Positions 1 through 9,093 of a stretch of 64,000 nucleotides of DNA are shown piece by piece. A program made the translations under genes and the position numbers. Positions within the stretch are counted from its first letter, which is position 1; the number at the start of each line of letters is the position of its first letter. The notes under the pieces are model-generated. The model worked only from the letters and a program-made list of their open reading frames with translations. It did no database searches and was not told the origin of the DNA. This DNA comes from JABDMH01 sp965223165 (GTDB lineage: Bacteria > Bacteroidota > Bacteroidia > Chitinophagales > Saprospiraceae): contig CBDCVQ010000020.1 of the NCBI GenBank assembly GCA_965223165.1, forward strand, positions 682,001 to 746,000. The letters run 5' to 3'.

Positions 1-58
1 CCGCCAGTCCCAGAAAGAAGCGACGTACGACCTTGCTCATGATCATGAAAATAGACAT
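1..58 (-). CDS. N-terminal fragment of an unidentified protein (cut by window edge)
   Basis: An open frame on the minus strand runs off the left edge. It has three in-frame ATG codons (58, 46 and 40). The visible residues, from the last Met, begin MSKVVRRFFLGLA, which looks like the basic-then-hydrophobic start of a signal peptide or membrane anchor. It lies 87 bases downstream of lon on the same strand. Too little is visible to name it. Confidence 0.3.
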   Translation of the reverse strand, partial: MSIFMIMSKVVRRFFLGLA

Positions 59-145
59 TTTCTTCCAATGGCTCAACGAGGCGTATGTCGGTGAAGATTA
101 GGTAAATAGGGCCTTTAACGAGATCTTAACGCATGCCAGCAGACC

Positions 146-2551
146 CTAGATCAAGGCCTGATCCAGCACATCCATCATGTCCCGACTATAGATAAATGTG
201 AGGTCCTTGATGTAGTTCTCGTCGATTTCGGCCACGTTCTTCTCGTTTTCGGTGGAGAGTAGTATCTCACGCATGCCGACACGTTTAGCCGCCAGCACCT
301 TCTCCTTGATTCCTCCTACCGGCAGCACCTTGCCCCGCAGCGTGATCTCTCCGGTCATCGCCAGATAAGGTTTGACCTTCTTGCCGCCAAACATGGAAGT
401 GAGCGCAGTCAACATGGTGACGCCCGCCGAGGGTCCGTCCTTGGGTATGGCACCCTCAGGAACATGGATGTGCACATCGGTCTCCTTGAAGTGCGTGGAG
501 TCGATGTTGAGCTTTTCCGCATTGGCCTTGATAAAGCTCAGGGCGGTGGTCGCCGATTCTTTCATCACATCTCCCAGGTTTCCGGTCAGCGTCAGCTTGC
601 CTGATCCCTTGCTTTTGCTCGCCTCAATAAACAAGATCTCTCCCCCCACGCTGGTCCAGGCCAGTCCAATGGCCACACCAGGCACTTTGACCTCTTTGTA
701 GGCGTCCTTGGAAAACTTGGAGGGTCCGAGCACTGCTTTGAGATTGGCCTTGTTGATCTTCACATCCTTGGTCTCCTCCATCGCGATCCGCTTGGCCGTA
801 TGGCGCATCACGCCACCGATCTGACGGTTTAGGCCACGCACTCCCGACTCGCGGGTGTAGTCCTGGATGATGCCCTTGATGGCCGACAGGGACACGCTGA
901 CTTGATTGGCCTTCAATCCATGCTCTTTGCGCTGCTGCGGGATCAGGTGACGCTTGGCGATCTCAATCTTTTCCTCGGCCGAGTAGCCTTCGATACGAAT
1001 CACCTCCATGCGATCCAATAAGGCAGGTTGGATCCCGTTGAGTGAATTGGCAGTGGCAATAAACATCACCTTAGAGAGGTCGTACTCCAGATCCAGATAG
1101 TTGTCGTGAAATGTAGCATTCTGCTCCGGGTCCAGGACCTCAAGCAGCGCTGAGGAGGGATCTCCGCGAAAATCCTTGCCCACTTTGTCGATCTCGTCGA
1201 GGATAAAGACCGGATTGGAGGACTTGACCTTATTGAGCGACTGCACTATTCTGCCCGGCATCGCTCCGATGTAGGTCTTGCGATGACCCCTGATCTCCGA
1301 TTCGTCATGCAATCCGCCCAAGGACATCCGGGCGTACTTGCGATCCAAAGCGCGGGCCACCGACTTGCCCAACGATGTCTTGCCGACCCCTGGAGGGCCT
1401 ACCAGACAAAGTATGGGGGCCTTCATGTCGCCCTTCAGCTTGAGTACCGCCAGGTGCTCGATGATCCGCTCCTTGACTTTTGTCAGGCCATAGTGATCCT
1501 GATCCAACGTCTTTTTGACCGACTTCAGATCAAAGTTGTCCTTGGTGTATTCATTCCAAGGCAGGTCGATGAGCAGATCCAGATAGTTCATCAGCACCGA
1601 GTACTCTGCCACCTGGGGGTTGATGCGCTTGGCCTTGTTCAGATCTTTTTCAAAGGCATCTTTTACTTTCTCCGGCCACTTCTTGTCCTTGGCTTTTTGC
1701 TCCAGCTCCATCAGTTCGGTCTGATGCGGACTTTGTCCCAGTTCCTCCTGGATGGCCTTGAGCTGCTGACTGAGAAAGTAATCTCGCTGCTGCTTATCCA
1801 GATCGCCGCGTACCTTGGTATCGATCTCATCCTTCAGCACCAGGATCTGCATCTCCTTTTCCATGTGCTTGAGGATCATATCTGCTTTCTCAGACAGGCT
1901 TCCAATCTCCAAGATCTGCTGCTTCTCCAAAATCTCAATGGCCAGGTTGGAGGCGATAAAGTCCAGGAGAAAAGTGTCGCTCTGGATATTGTTGAGCATG
2001 ACGGAGGCCTCGGAGGGAATATTGGGCGATAGCTTGATGATCTGCCCCGCCAAATCCCGGATGTTGGACAATATCGCTTTGAATGTCATGGGGTCCGCCG
2101 GTGCCTGATAGTCCAGACCCATTACGTCCCCCTCAAGAAAGGGCTCATCACGGGTGATCTCCTGGAGGGAAAAACGCTTCTTGCCCTGGAGAATCGTGGT
2201 CGTAGTCCCATCTGGCATCTTGAATACCTTAAGGATCTTGGCCACCGTACCCGTATGAAACAGATCATCATAACCCGGGTCCTCCACCGACACATTCTTC
2301 TGTGACAGTACCGCCACCAGTCGGTCTCCCTCGTACGATTGTCTTACCGCCTTGATGGACTTATCTCTACCGATAGTGATGGGGATGATAATGCCGGGAA
2401 AAAGCACGGTGTTTTTCAAGGCCAACAGCGGCAAGTGCTGCGGCAGATCCAGATCGCTGGCCTCCCCCTCTTCATCGTCGGTCAAGGGCATGATCGGCAT
2501 CATTTCCCGATCGTCCTTTACATTCTCTACAAACACCAAATCTTCAAACAT
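146..2551 (-). CDS. lon: ATP-dependent protease Lon (endopeptidase La)
   Basis: Cytoplasmic AAA+ serine protease that degrades misfolded and regulatory proteins. The 801 residues match the usual length. An N-terminal substrate-binding domain begins near residue 40 (LPLLALKNTVLFPG). The AAA+ module has Walker A GPPGVGKTS near residue 385 and Walker B FILDEIDK. The protease domain has the catalytic Ser in DGPSAGVT near 707 and the catalytic Lys in GGIKEKVL near 748, forming the Lon Ser-Lys dyad. The first 35 residues are acidic and variable, as in other Bacteroidota Lon proteins. It follows parE on the same strand after a 224-base gap, so it probably has its own promoter. Confidence 0.97.
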   Translation of the reverse strand: MFEDLVFVENVKDDREMMPIMPLTDDEEGEASDLDLPQHLPLLALKNTVLFPGIIIPITIGRDKSIKAVRQSYEGDRLVAVLSQKNVSVEDPGYDDLFHTGTVAKILKVFKMPDGTTTTILQGKKRFSLQEITRDEPFLEGDVMGLDYQAPADPMTFKAILSNIRDLAGQIIKLSPNIPSEASVMLNNIQSDTFLLDFIASNLAIEILEKQQILEIGSLSEKADMILKHMEKEMQILVLKDEIDTKVRGDLDKQQRDYFLSQQLKAIQEELGQSPHQTELMELEQKAKDKKWPEKVKDAFEKDLNKAKRINPQVAEYSVLMNYLDLLIDLPWNEYTKDNFDLKSVKKTLDQDHYGLTKVKERIIEHLAVLKLKGDMKAPILCLVGPPGVGKTSLGKSVARALDRKYARMSLGGLHDESEIRGHRKTYIGAMPGRIVQSLNKVKSSNPVFILDEIDKVGKDFRGDPSSALLEVLDPEQNATFHDNYLDLEYDLSKVMFIATANSLNGIQPALLDRMEVIRIEGYSAEEKIEIAKRHLIPQQRKEHGLKANQVSVSLSAIKGIIQDYTRESGVRGLNRQIGGVMRHTAKRIAMEETKDVKINKANLKAVLGPSKFSKDAYKEVKVPGVAIGLAWTSVGGEILFIEASKSKGSGKLTLTGNLGDVMKESATTALSFIKANAEKLNIDSTHFKETDVHIHVPEGAIPKDGPSAGVTMLTALTSMFGGKKVKPYLAMTGEITLRGKVLPVGGIKEKVLAAKRVGMREILLSTENEKNVAEIDENYIKDLTFIYSRDMMDVLDQALI

Positions 2552-2775
2552 GTCTTTACGCTAGTTCTTTTTGTGCTCCATCCTCTCCCAGCCGGGTCAA
2601 ATACCAGGCACCAAAGGACAGATTGTCAGCTTATCTACATTGACCCCTCCTATGATGCACAGGTCAATCTCCGTGCCACGGGACTGATCATGCCAATTCA
2701 GCGGTTTTGTGGCTGGAGAAACCGGCAAAAGTCGGCGAAAATCGGATGGCCGATTGCCAAAAAGTCAGAAGTACG

Positions 2776-4683
2776 TCAAACGGCCTCCACCTCGCTCGGG
2801 ATCGATAAAACGGATTCTTTCGCACCCTGGTCCTCATCCACCTCGTCCACCTCGACTTTGAGATTGTCGATGATAAAGACTTGCCTCTCCTGGGTATTCT
2901 TACCCATGTAGTATTGCAGGATCTGCTCGATGTTGGTGTCTTCTCTGAGCTCGACTTGCTGCAGGCGAATCTTTTCTCCGATGAAGTCCCCAAATTCACC
3001 GGGAGATATTTCACCCAGTCCTTTAAATCGGGTGATCTCTGGCTTGCCCCGCAGTGCCTCAATGGCCGCTATTCGCTCCTTATCGGTATAGCAATAGAAC
3101 GTCTGCTTTTTGTCACGCACTCGAAATAGCGGAGTCTCCAGGATATGGAGATGTCCCTCCCTGACCAGATCCGGAAAAAACTGTAGAAAGAAAGTCAGGA
3201 GCAGCAGTCGGATATGCATGCCATCTACATCGGCATCGGTCGCGATCACCACCCGATTGAAGCGGAGACCTTCCAATCCATCCTCGATATTCAGCGCGTG
3301 CTGGAGGAGATTCAGCTCTTCGTTCTGGTAGACGACCTTCTTGGTCATGCCAAAGCAATTGAGCGGCTTCCCGCGTAGACTGAACACCGCCTGATGTTGC
3401 ACGTCGCGCGCCTTGGTGATGGAGCCGCTGGCACTGTCTCCCTCGGTAATAAATATGGTCGATGCGTACCGTCCCTCGGGCTTTGCCCCTTTGGTATTGA
3501 GGTGGATGCGGCAGTCTCTCAGCTTCTTGTTGTGGAGGCTGGCCTTCTTGGCCCGCTGATTGGCCAGTTTCTTGATGCCGGCAATCTCCTTGCGCTCGCG
3601 CTCAGATTGCTGGACCCGCGCTTGCAGCAGCTCTTTGGTCTCCTTATTCTGAAGCAGATACTTGGAGAGCTCCTCTTTGATAAAGTTGGAGACAAAGGTG
3701 GCTATCGTCTCGCGATCAGGCCCCATGAGCACTGATCCCAGCTTGGTCTTGGTCTGAGACTCAAAGACCGGCTCCTCGACGCGCAGACTGATGGCACCGA
3801 CGATCGAGGATCGGATGTCCTTAGCATCGAAGTTCTTGCCCAAGCCCTCACGCACCCCCTTGACGATGCCATCTCTGAAAGCGGCCAGATGCGTACCGCC
3901 CTGCGTAGTGTACTGGCCATTGACAAATGAGTGATACTGCTCGCCGTAGTGGTTGCCGTGAGATAAGGCGACCTCGATATCGTCCCCTTTGAGATGGATG
4001 ATGGGATACCTAAGTTCCTCGTTTTGGGTGCGATTGGTCAGTAGATCATACAGACCCCTGCGAGAAACGATGGTCCTGCCGTTGAATTTGATCTTGAGTC
4101 CCGTGTTGAGATAGGCGTAGTTCCATAGCTGTCTTTCGACGATCGCCAGGTCAAATTTGAAATTGGTGAATACGCTTCCGTCCGGCCTAAAGGTCACCTG
4201 CGTACCATCCGGTCCACTGGTCTTGCTGATTCTTGACTGGTCGGTCAAGTCACCTTTGGCAAACGAGGCATTCTTACTCTTGCCCCCCCTAAATGCCTCG
4301 ACATAGAAATGATCCGATAGGGCATTGACTGCCTTGGTACCGACCCCATTGAGTCCAACCGATTTCTGAAAGGCGCGATTGTCATACTTGCCTCCGGTGT
4401 TCATTCTCGATACACAGTCGATCACCTTTCCGAGGGGAATGCCTCGGCCGTAGTCCCTCACGGAGGCCTGTCCATCCTGGATATCGACATCGATCGTGTT
4501 GCCATATCCCATGACAAACTCATCGATACAATTGTCAATCACCTCTTTAAGCAACACGTAGATCCCGTCGTCGATCGCAGATCCATCGCCCAGCTTACCG
4601 ATGTACATGCCGGGCCGCAAGCGAATGTGCTCCTTCCAGTCTAGGGATTTGATATTGTCCTCGGTATAGCTGATCTGCGTCAT
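2776..4683 (-). CDS. parE: DNA topoisomerase IV subunit B (ParE-type GyrB family)
   Basis: ATPase subunit of a type IIA topoisomerase that decatenates daughter chromosomes. Of its 635 residues, the GHKL ATPase comes first (RPGMYIGKLG; Asn/Asp of KEVIDNCIDEF), followed by the transducer domain. The TOPRIM domain has EGDSASG near 413 and DADVDGMHI near 485. The opening TEDNIKSLDWKEHIRLRPG is characteristic of Bacteroidota ParE rather than GyrB. The partner parC is not adjacent; lon is downstream instead. A TATATTTC sequence 26-33 bases upstream of the ATG is one base from the TAnnTTTG -7 consensus. The GyrB alternative is less likely because GyrB proteins usually carry a different N-terminal signature. 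Confidence 0.93.
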   Translation of the reverse strand: MTQISYTEDNIKSLDWKEHIRLRPGMYIGKLGDGSAIDDGIYVLLKEVIDNCIDEFVMGYGNTIDVDIQDGQASVRDYGRGIPLGKVIDCVSRMNTGGKYDNRAFQKSVGLNGVGTKAVNALSDHFYVEAFRGGKSKNASFAKGDLTDQSRISKTSGPDGTQVTFRPDGSVFTNFKFDLAIVERQLWNYAYLNTGLKIKFNGRTIVSRRGLYDLLTNRTQNEELRYPIIHLKGDDIEVALSHGNHYGEQYHSFVNGQYTTQGGTHLAAFRDGIVKGVREGLGKNFDAKDIRSSIVGAISLRVEEPVFESQTKTKLGSVLMGPDRETIATFVSNFIKEELSKYLLQNKETKELLQARVQQSERERKEIAGIKKLANQRAKKASLHNKKLRDCRIHLNTKGAKPEGRYASTIFITEGDSASGSITKARDVQHQAVFSLRGKPLNCFGMTKKVVYQNEELNLLQHALNIEDGLEGLRFNRVVIATDADVDGMHIRLLLLTFFLQFFPDLVREGHLHILETPLFRVRDKKQTFYCYTDKERIAAIEALRGKPEITRFKGLGEISPGEFGDFIGEKIRLQQVELREDTNIEQILQYYMGKNTQERQVFIIDNLKVEVDEVDEDQGAKESVLSIPSEVEAV

Positions 4684-4773
4684 ATATAACTACTGTGGTC
4701 GGTCCGCCGAAATATAGAGAATTTAGCTAATATGATGGGCCAGGGGCGTCTTGCGAAACAGAGATCCGGCCGT

Positions 4774-5289
4774 CTAGTTCTTGCGTGCTTGGGGTGGGAT
4801 GATCATAGTGGGAAACTGGGCACTACCGTTGTGCGTGTATCTCACTTTTGACTCGATGGGCATCTGAAAATGGTTCATGAAGCTAGACAAGAAGGCCGAG
4901 AGTTCACTCGTATCGACATTGCGAGAGTTCGGTTTTCGGAAGAAGGAGATATGGTCAATGGTACCGTCGGCCGCCCAGAAAATCTTAAGCCAGACCTTGA
5001 CTCCATCCAGGTCAAAGTCAATCGACTGCGCATATTCTTCCATTTCGGTGATCATGTACATCCACCGATCAAATGCCAGGTTCATATCGTCATGACACAC
5101 CGAAAGCAAGATATCGTGGTAGGTCTCGTAGAGCAATCCGTATTGATCCTCGTATTCTCCGATAAGAAATACCTTGGGCAGTGTTAACGAATCCGGACCG
5201 GCGTCTAATGCCATAGATTGGCCCCAGCAGCAGCTCAGGACAAAGCCGAGCAGCAGGGTTGATACCAACCTTCTCATACGTGCCTTCAT
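4774..5289 (-). CDS. secreted protein of unknown function
   Basis: 171 residues starting with a clear signal peptide (basic MKARMRR, hydrophobic LVSTLLLGFVLSCCWG; a Cys pair near 20-21 could also be a lipobox). The mature part is acidic and rich in aromatic residues. A segment near residues 95-115 (VKVWLKIFWAADGTIDHISF) has the alternating pattern of a small alpha/beta domain faintly like TonB C-terminal domains, but it is not strong enough to name a family. It lies upstream of parE on the same strand with a 90-base gap. The role is unknown; periplasmic or outer-membrane location is inferred from the leader. Confidence 0.75.
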   Translation of the reverse strand: MKARMRRLVSTLLLGFVLSCCWGQSMALDAGPDSLTLPKVFLIGEYEDQYGLLYETYHDILLSVCHDDMNLAFDRWMYMITEMEEYAQSIDFDLDGVKVWLKIFWAADGTIDHISFFRKPNSRNVDTSELSAFLSSFMNHFQMPIESKVRYTHNGSAQFPTMIIPPQARKN

Positions 5290-5441
5290 ATCATTCTTGG
5301 GAGTCCCAACAAAAATAAGACAAATCTGGTTCAGGACAGATGGCTATGGTTGGGATTGCATACAATGGGGTATCTATTTTAACAAATTAAAATTAAATAT
5401 AATATATTTTTTGCTCATAAAAAGGCGTTTGACTGATAAAT

Positions 5442-5460
5442 ATGCCAGCACATCTGGCAT
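5442..5460. promoter_or_regulatory. palindrome upstream of cvpA (possible operator or hairpin)
   Basis: ATGCCAG and CTGGCAT form a perfect 7-base inverted repeat separated by five bases, in an otherwise AT-rich region. It ends 24 bases before the cvpA start codon. It could bind a dimeric regulator or form a short 5'-leader hairpin. No poly-T follows, so it is not a terminator. Confidence 0.35.
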
Positions 5461-5484
5461 CATTCACCGACAAAGGGTTGCAAC

Positions 5485-6009
5485 ATGGTTCTAGATCTCG
5501 TGGTTTCTGTCTTACTGCTGATCGCCTTCATCGCCGGCTTTCAACAGGGCGTCGTGCGGACTTTTTCCCTGCTGATCGCCTTGTTACTCGCTGGTGCATT
5601 CGTGCTCTTGATCACTCCATACGCATTGGATTTTGTCCATGCCTCCGCAGGTGATCAGGCAAACGTCATGGGGGTCGTTGCCCTGGTCCTCTTGTTCGGC
5701 GGCCTGGTACTCTCCTTGTCCTATCTGATGAGAAAGCTGTGGCGGCATCAAAATAGCATGTCAAAATTTTGGAATAACACTTTCGGGGGCGTCATCCTGA
5801 CCCTGCTCATGATTGGCAGCATCAGCATCCTAAGTGGATTCCTGGACAATGCTCGAATGCTTTCTCCCGAAATCAAAGCTGACTCTATCGCCTATCGCTA
5901 CCTGCAACCACTACAGGAGCAGACGCAAATCTTGTGGGAGCAGATGAAAGACAGCGCCGATCTCGTCCGGCAGGAGGGCCAAAAGGTACACGAGGCCACC
6001 GTGCGATAA
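5485..6009 (+). CDS. CvpA-family inner-membrane protein
   Basis: 174 residues with four predicted hydrophobic segments: residues about 2-20, 28-48, 64-82 and 101-121. The layout and the GFQQGVVRTFSLLIALLLAG start are typical of the CvpA family (colicin V production protein). Family members are small membrane proteins of poorly defined role, sometimes linked to envelope stress. The C-terminal 45 residues are hydrophilic and probably cytoplasmic. It is the only plus-strand gene among minus-strand housekeeping genes and reads convergently toward obgE with a 54-base gap. Confidence 0.8.
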   Translation: MVLDLVVSVLLLIAFIAGFQQGVVRTFSLLIALLLAGAFVLLITPYALDFVHASAGDQANVMGVVALVLLFGGLVLSLSYLMRKLWRHQNSMSKFWNNTFGGVILTLLMIGSISILSGFLDNARMLSPEIKADSIAYRYLQPLQEQTQILWEQMKDSADLVRQEGQKVHEATVR

Positions 6010-6063
6010 AGTCCATCTCCCAGCTAAACCCGGAGCAACGAGCACGTATACGCGCGAGGCGGC

Positions 6064-7056
6064 TCAGGCAGCCAGATGCCTCCACAGACGATCCTTTAAC
6101 TCCTGCAGACCCCGCTGTTCTACCGAGCTAATCATCACCGCATCCCACGCTTCGGGTATTTCGGCCTTGATCATCTGACGCAGTTCCCGGTCCAGCAGAT
6201 CGCATTTGGTGATGGCCACGACCCTGGGTTTATCGGCCAATTCGGGATTGTAGAGACGTAGCTCTTCTTCCAGCGTCTGATAGGTACGAGGAATATCATC
6301 GGAATCGCAAGGGATCATAAATAGCAGCACGGCATTGCGTTCGATGTGCCTGAGAAATCGCAAGCCCAATCCCTTCCCCTGGTGCGCACCTTCGATGATA
6401 CCTGGGATATCGGCCATCACGAAAGATTTGTCATCATAGTAGGAGACGATGCCAAGATTTGGTTTGAGTGTGGTAAACGGATAAGAAGCGATCTTGGGCT
6501 TGGCTTCGGAGATCACGGATAGCAGGGTGGACTTTCCGGCATTGGGAAAGCCGACCAGACCCACATCGGCCAGTACCTTCAGTTCTAAGATTTTCCAGGC
6601 CTCCATGCCGTCCTCACCGGGCTGGGCATAGCGCGGTGATTGATTGGTGGCTGTCTTGAAATGTGCATTGCCTAGTCCTCCCCGGCCGCCGGCTACCAGG
6701 ATCTGCTGCTGATCGTGCTCGGTGATCTCAAACTCCACCTTGTCCGTGTCCGCACACCGAGCCACCGTGCCCAGCGGTACTCGGAGGACCACATCCTTGC
6801 CGTCTGCCCCAGTACTTCTGCTGGCGCCTCCCGGTATACCCGCTTCAGCGATCACATGCTTGCGATACCGCAGGGGTAATAGGGTCCACATATTGCGATC
6901 TCCCTGCAAGATCACATGCCCTCCCCGGCCACCATCGCCTCCATCGGGACCCCCCTTGGGGTTGCGCCGATCGCGATGGAAGTGCACGGATCCGGCTCCG
7001 CCTCTGCCCGATCGACAGCAGATCTTGACATAGTCTATGAAATTTTCATCTGCCAT
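6064..7056 (-). CDS. obgE: Obg-family GTPase ObgE
   Basis: Ribosome-associated GTPase needed for large-subunit assembly and growth control. 330 residues: the glycine-rich Obg fold occupies about 1-158 (GGPDGGDGGRGG), then a GTPase domain with G1 GFPNAGKST near 168, G3 DIPGIIEGA and G4 TKCD. It lacks the extra C-terminal OCT domain, as most Bacteroidota proteins do. It starts 35 bases after adk ends, on the same strand, suggesting an adk-obgE operon. Confidence 0.97.
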   Translation of the reverse strand: MADENFIDYVKICCRSGRGGAGSVHFHRDRRNPKGGPDGGDGGRGGHVILQGDRNMWTLLPLRYRKHVIAEAGIPGGASRSTGADGKDVVLRVPLGTVARCADTDKVEFEITEHDQQQILVAGGRGGLGNAHFKTATNQSPRYAQPGEDGMEAWKILELKVLADVGLVGFPNAGKSTLLSVISEAKPKIASYPFTTLKPNLGIVSYYDDKSFVMADIPGIIEGAHQGKGLGLRFLRHIERNAVLLFMIPCDSDDIPRTYQTLEEELRLYNPELADKPRVVAITKCDLLDRELRQMIKAEIPEAWDAVMISSVEQRGLQELKDRLWRHLAA

Positions 7057-7091
7057 AGCAAGTCATTAGCGCCTGGCGGATTGGATAGATT

Positions 7092-7673
7092 TTAGGCTGA
7101 AGCCAAAGTGTCCAGCAATGTGCAAAGGCGATCGAAGATCTCGTCTATCTCTCCAAGCCCGACGATGGTGTGGGCCTTTCCTTTTTCTTGGTAGTACTCA
7201 AAAAGGGGCGTAGTCTCCTCATTGTAGACCTGAAAGCGATGCCTGATCACGGATTCGTCTGTGTCGTCGGGTCGGCCCGAGGTCTTTCCTCGTTCCAGTA
7301 TCCGCTGCACGATCTCTTCCTCATCTACCTCCAGGGCGACGAGTGCGGTGACCATCTGATCCCGCTCTGCCAGCAGCTCATCAAGCGACTCCGCCTGTAG
7401 AATATTGCGAGGAAATCCGTCAAATATGATCCCCCCTACGCCCGGATGCCTCTCTACTTCATTGCGAAGCATGTCGATCGTGACCGAGTCAGGCACCAAC
7501 GCACCCCGATCTATATACGACTTGGCCTCTTTTCCAAGCAAGGTCTCATTGCCAATCTCGTGTCGAAAGAGATCGCCAGTGGAGATATGCAGGAAATTGT
7601 ACTTGGCTGCAATCTTCTTGGCCTGCGTACCTTTCCCTGATCCCGGGGGACCGAATAAGATGAGGTTCACCAT
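7092..7673 (-). CDS. adk: adenylate kinase
   Basis: Interconverts ATP + AMP and 2 ADP. 193 residues, a short form typical of Bacteroidota in which the LID is reduced and has no zinc-binding cysteines. The P-loop GPPGSGKGT is at about 8-16, the NMP-binding STGDLFR segment follows, then the FDGFPRN motif and the arginine-bearing LID region RGKTSGRPDDTD. It leads obgE. A perfect -7 element (TATATTTG) lies 35-42 bases upstream of the ATG. Confidence 0.97.
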   Translation of the reverse strand: MVNLILFGPPGSGKGTQAKKIAAKYNFLHISTGDLFRHEIGNETLLGKEAKSYIDRGALVPDSVTIDMLRNEVERHPGVGGIIFDGFPRNILQAESLDELLAERDQMVTALVALEVDEEEIVQRILERGKTSGRPDDTDESVIRHRFQVYNEETTPLFEYYQEKGKAHTIVGLGEIDEIFDRLCTLLDTLASA

Positions 7674-7707
7674 CGGTGGATTTTTTTTAGAACATCAACA
7701 GGGGCTG

Positions 7708-7715
7708 CAAATATA
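7708..7715 (-). promoter_or_regulatory. -7 promoter element of adk-obgE
   Basis: TATATTTG on the minus strand matches the Bacteroidota primary-sigma -7 consensus TAnnTTTG exactly. It would place transcription start about 28 bases before the adk ATG. No good TTTG -33 box is seen at the standard distance. Confidence 0.45.
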
Positions 7716-7786
7716 ATCCAAAATGTGCAACGCCTGCCTGGACCCACAGACCACTGCAGACACGCAACAGACCAGGCAAGGGTAAG

Positions 7787-8272
7787 CTAGCGGCCCAGGA
7801 CATCGCGCACTCCCCGGATCCTGGTAGACCAATACGGCGATGCCGTCACCTCCTCCTCAATGACGCCTTTGGAGGTCGTGCTGTGCACCACCCATATTCT
7901 TGACCGACTGGTGCGGGTGACAATCCCGACATGGTTTATCTTGCCTTTCTGCGTAAAAAAGATGAGGTCGCCCTTGGTGCTTTGCCCGATCGATTGACTA
8001 CGGCCGCTCCTGAACTGCTTCGCCGCAGTCCGGGGCAATGGCAGCCCCACCTGGCTAAAGACATTGTGGACCAAACCCGAGCAGTCCAGGCCTTGGCGAC
8101 CGGCTCCCCCGTATTGGTAGGGGACACCCAGATACGACCGGGCAATGTCGGCTACCGTGCTGCGGCGTTGATCCGCCGACCGATCAACGGTGGGGCTAGA
8201 AACCGGAGCTAAAACACCACAAGATGAGAAGATAATAAGAAGACTGAAGGACCATGCTACTCTAGCTATCAT
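7787..8272 (-). CDS. NlpC/P60 family murein peptidase, lipoprotein
   Basis: Predicted cell-wall peptidase (gamma-D-Glu-diamino acid endopeptidase family) anchored as a lipoprotein. The chosen ATG at 8272 overlaps the stop of the upstream amidase gene as ATGA, and gives a textbook lipoprotein signal (MIARVAWSFSLLIIFSSC). A longer frame from 8326 would bury this leader and overlap the upstream gene by 58 bases. Of 161 residues, the catalytic Cys is in LDCSGLVHNVF and the His in NHVGIV; the tail carries the family's final conserved stretch. All catalytic residues are present, so it should be active. Confidence 0.9.
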   Translation of the reverse strand: MIARVAWSFSLLIIFSSCGVLAPVSSPTVDRSADQRRSTVADIARSYLGVPYQYGGAGRQGLDCSGLVHNVFSQVGLPLPRTAAKQFRSGRSQSIGQSTKGDLIFFTQKGKINHVGIVTRTSRSRIWVVHSTTSKGVIEEEVTASPYWSTRIRGVRDVLGR

Positions 8273-9048
8273 AGCTTGATTTCGAACTCGTCGGCATCGG
8301 CGAGAAATGGCAAGGTGTGACGACATTTTTCCAACTCTACCCCATCCAGTGTGAAAGAGTTTAGTGTCTCTTGACCACCCAAGTGCAGAGCCCGGTTACC
8401 CCAGGGATCGATCACACACGAATCTCCTCCGTAATAATGCTGTTTGCCGTCCCATCCCACACGATTTACCCCGACGACGTAGCATTGATTTTCAATGGCC
8501 CTGGCCACCAACAATTGCCTCCAGGCATGGCCTCGCTTATCGGGAAAATTGGCAACAAAAAGCAGCACATCTACCTCCGGGCCGGATCGACACCAGACCG
8601 GAAACCGCAGATCGTAGCAGATCATGGTGGAGATATTCCAGCCTTTTAATGTGACCACCTGTCGCTCGGTACCTGCCTGATACACCCGGTCTTCTCCAGC
8701 CATCGTAAACAGATGTCTCTTGTCATAGCGGGCGATCACGCCCTCGGGACCCATCCATATCAAGCGATTGAAAAACCGCTCTCCCTCGGTCACGATCAGG
8801 CTGCCTACTACCTGGCACTGCAAGCGGGACGAAGTCTCCTGCATCCAACCAATGGTCTCGCCGTCCATGGGCTCGGCCATCGCGCGCGCATTCATGGTAA
8901 ATCCCGTGCTAAACATTTCGGGTAAGATGATGACGTCAGAGGGTGTATGCGACGATAAGAGATCGTCCAGTTTCATCCGGTTGCGCGCGGGCTGCTCCCA
9001 GTGGATATCCATCTGAACCAGATCAATCGAAAGCGGTGATTTTGCCAT
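8269..9048 (-). CDS. carbon-nitrogen hydrolase, omega-amidase (YafV/NIT2-like)
   Basis: Nitrilase-superfamily amidohydrolase of 259 residues. The catalytic triad is visible: Glu in ILPEMFSTGF, Lys in YDKRHLF, Cys in MICYDLRFPVW. The combination and length fit the omega-amidase branch, which hydrolyses alpha-ketoglutaramate and alpha-ketosuccinamate made by transaminases and in methionine salvage. It lies 45 bases after rplY and is translationally coupled (ATGA) to the NlpC/P60 gene, although the two functions are unrelated. Confidence 0.88.
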   Translation of the reverse strand: MAKSPLSIDLVQMDIHWEQPARNRMKLDDLLSSHTPSDVIILPEMFSTGFTMNARAMAEPMDGETIGWMQETSSRLQCQVVGSLIVTEGERFFNRLIWMGPEGVIARYDKRHLFTMAGEDRVYQAGTERQVVTLKGWNISTMICYDLRFPVWCRSGPEVDVLLFVANFPDKRGHAWRQLLVARAIENQCYVVGVNRVGWDGKQHYYGGDSCVIDPWGNRALHLGGQETLNSFTLDGVELEKCRHTLPFLADADEFEIKL

Positions 9049-9093
9049 AGGCGTTATCGGTCTAAAATACGCCTATCTCCGATATCCCGCGTG

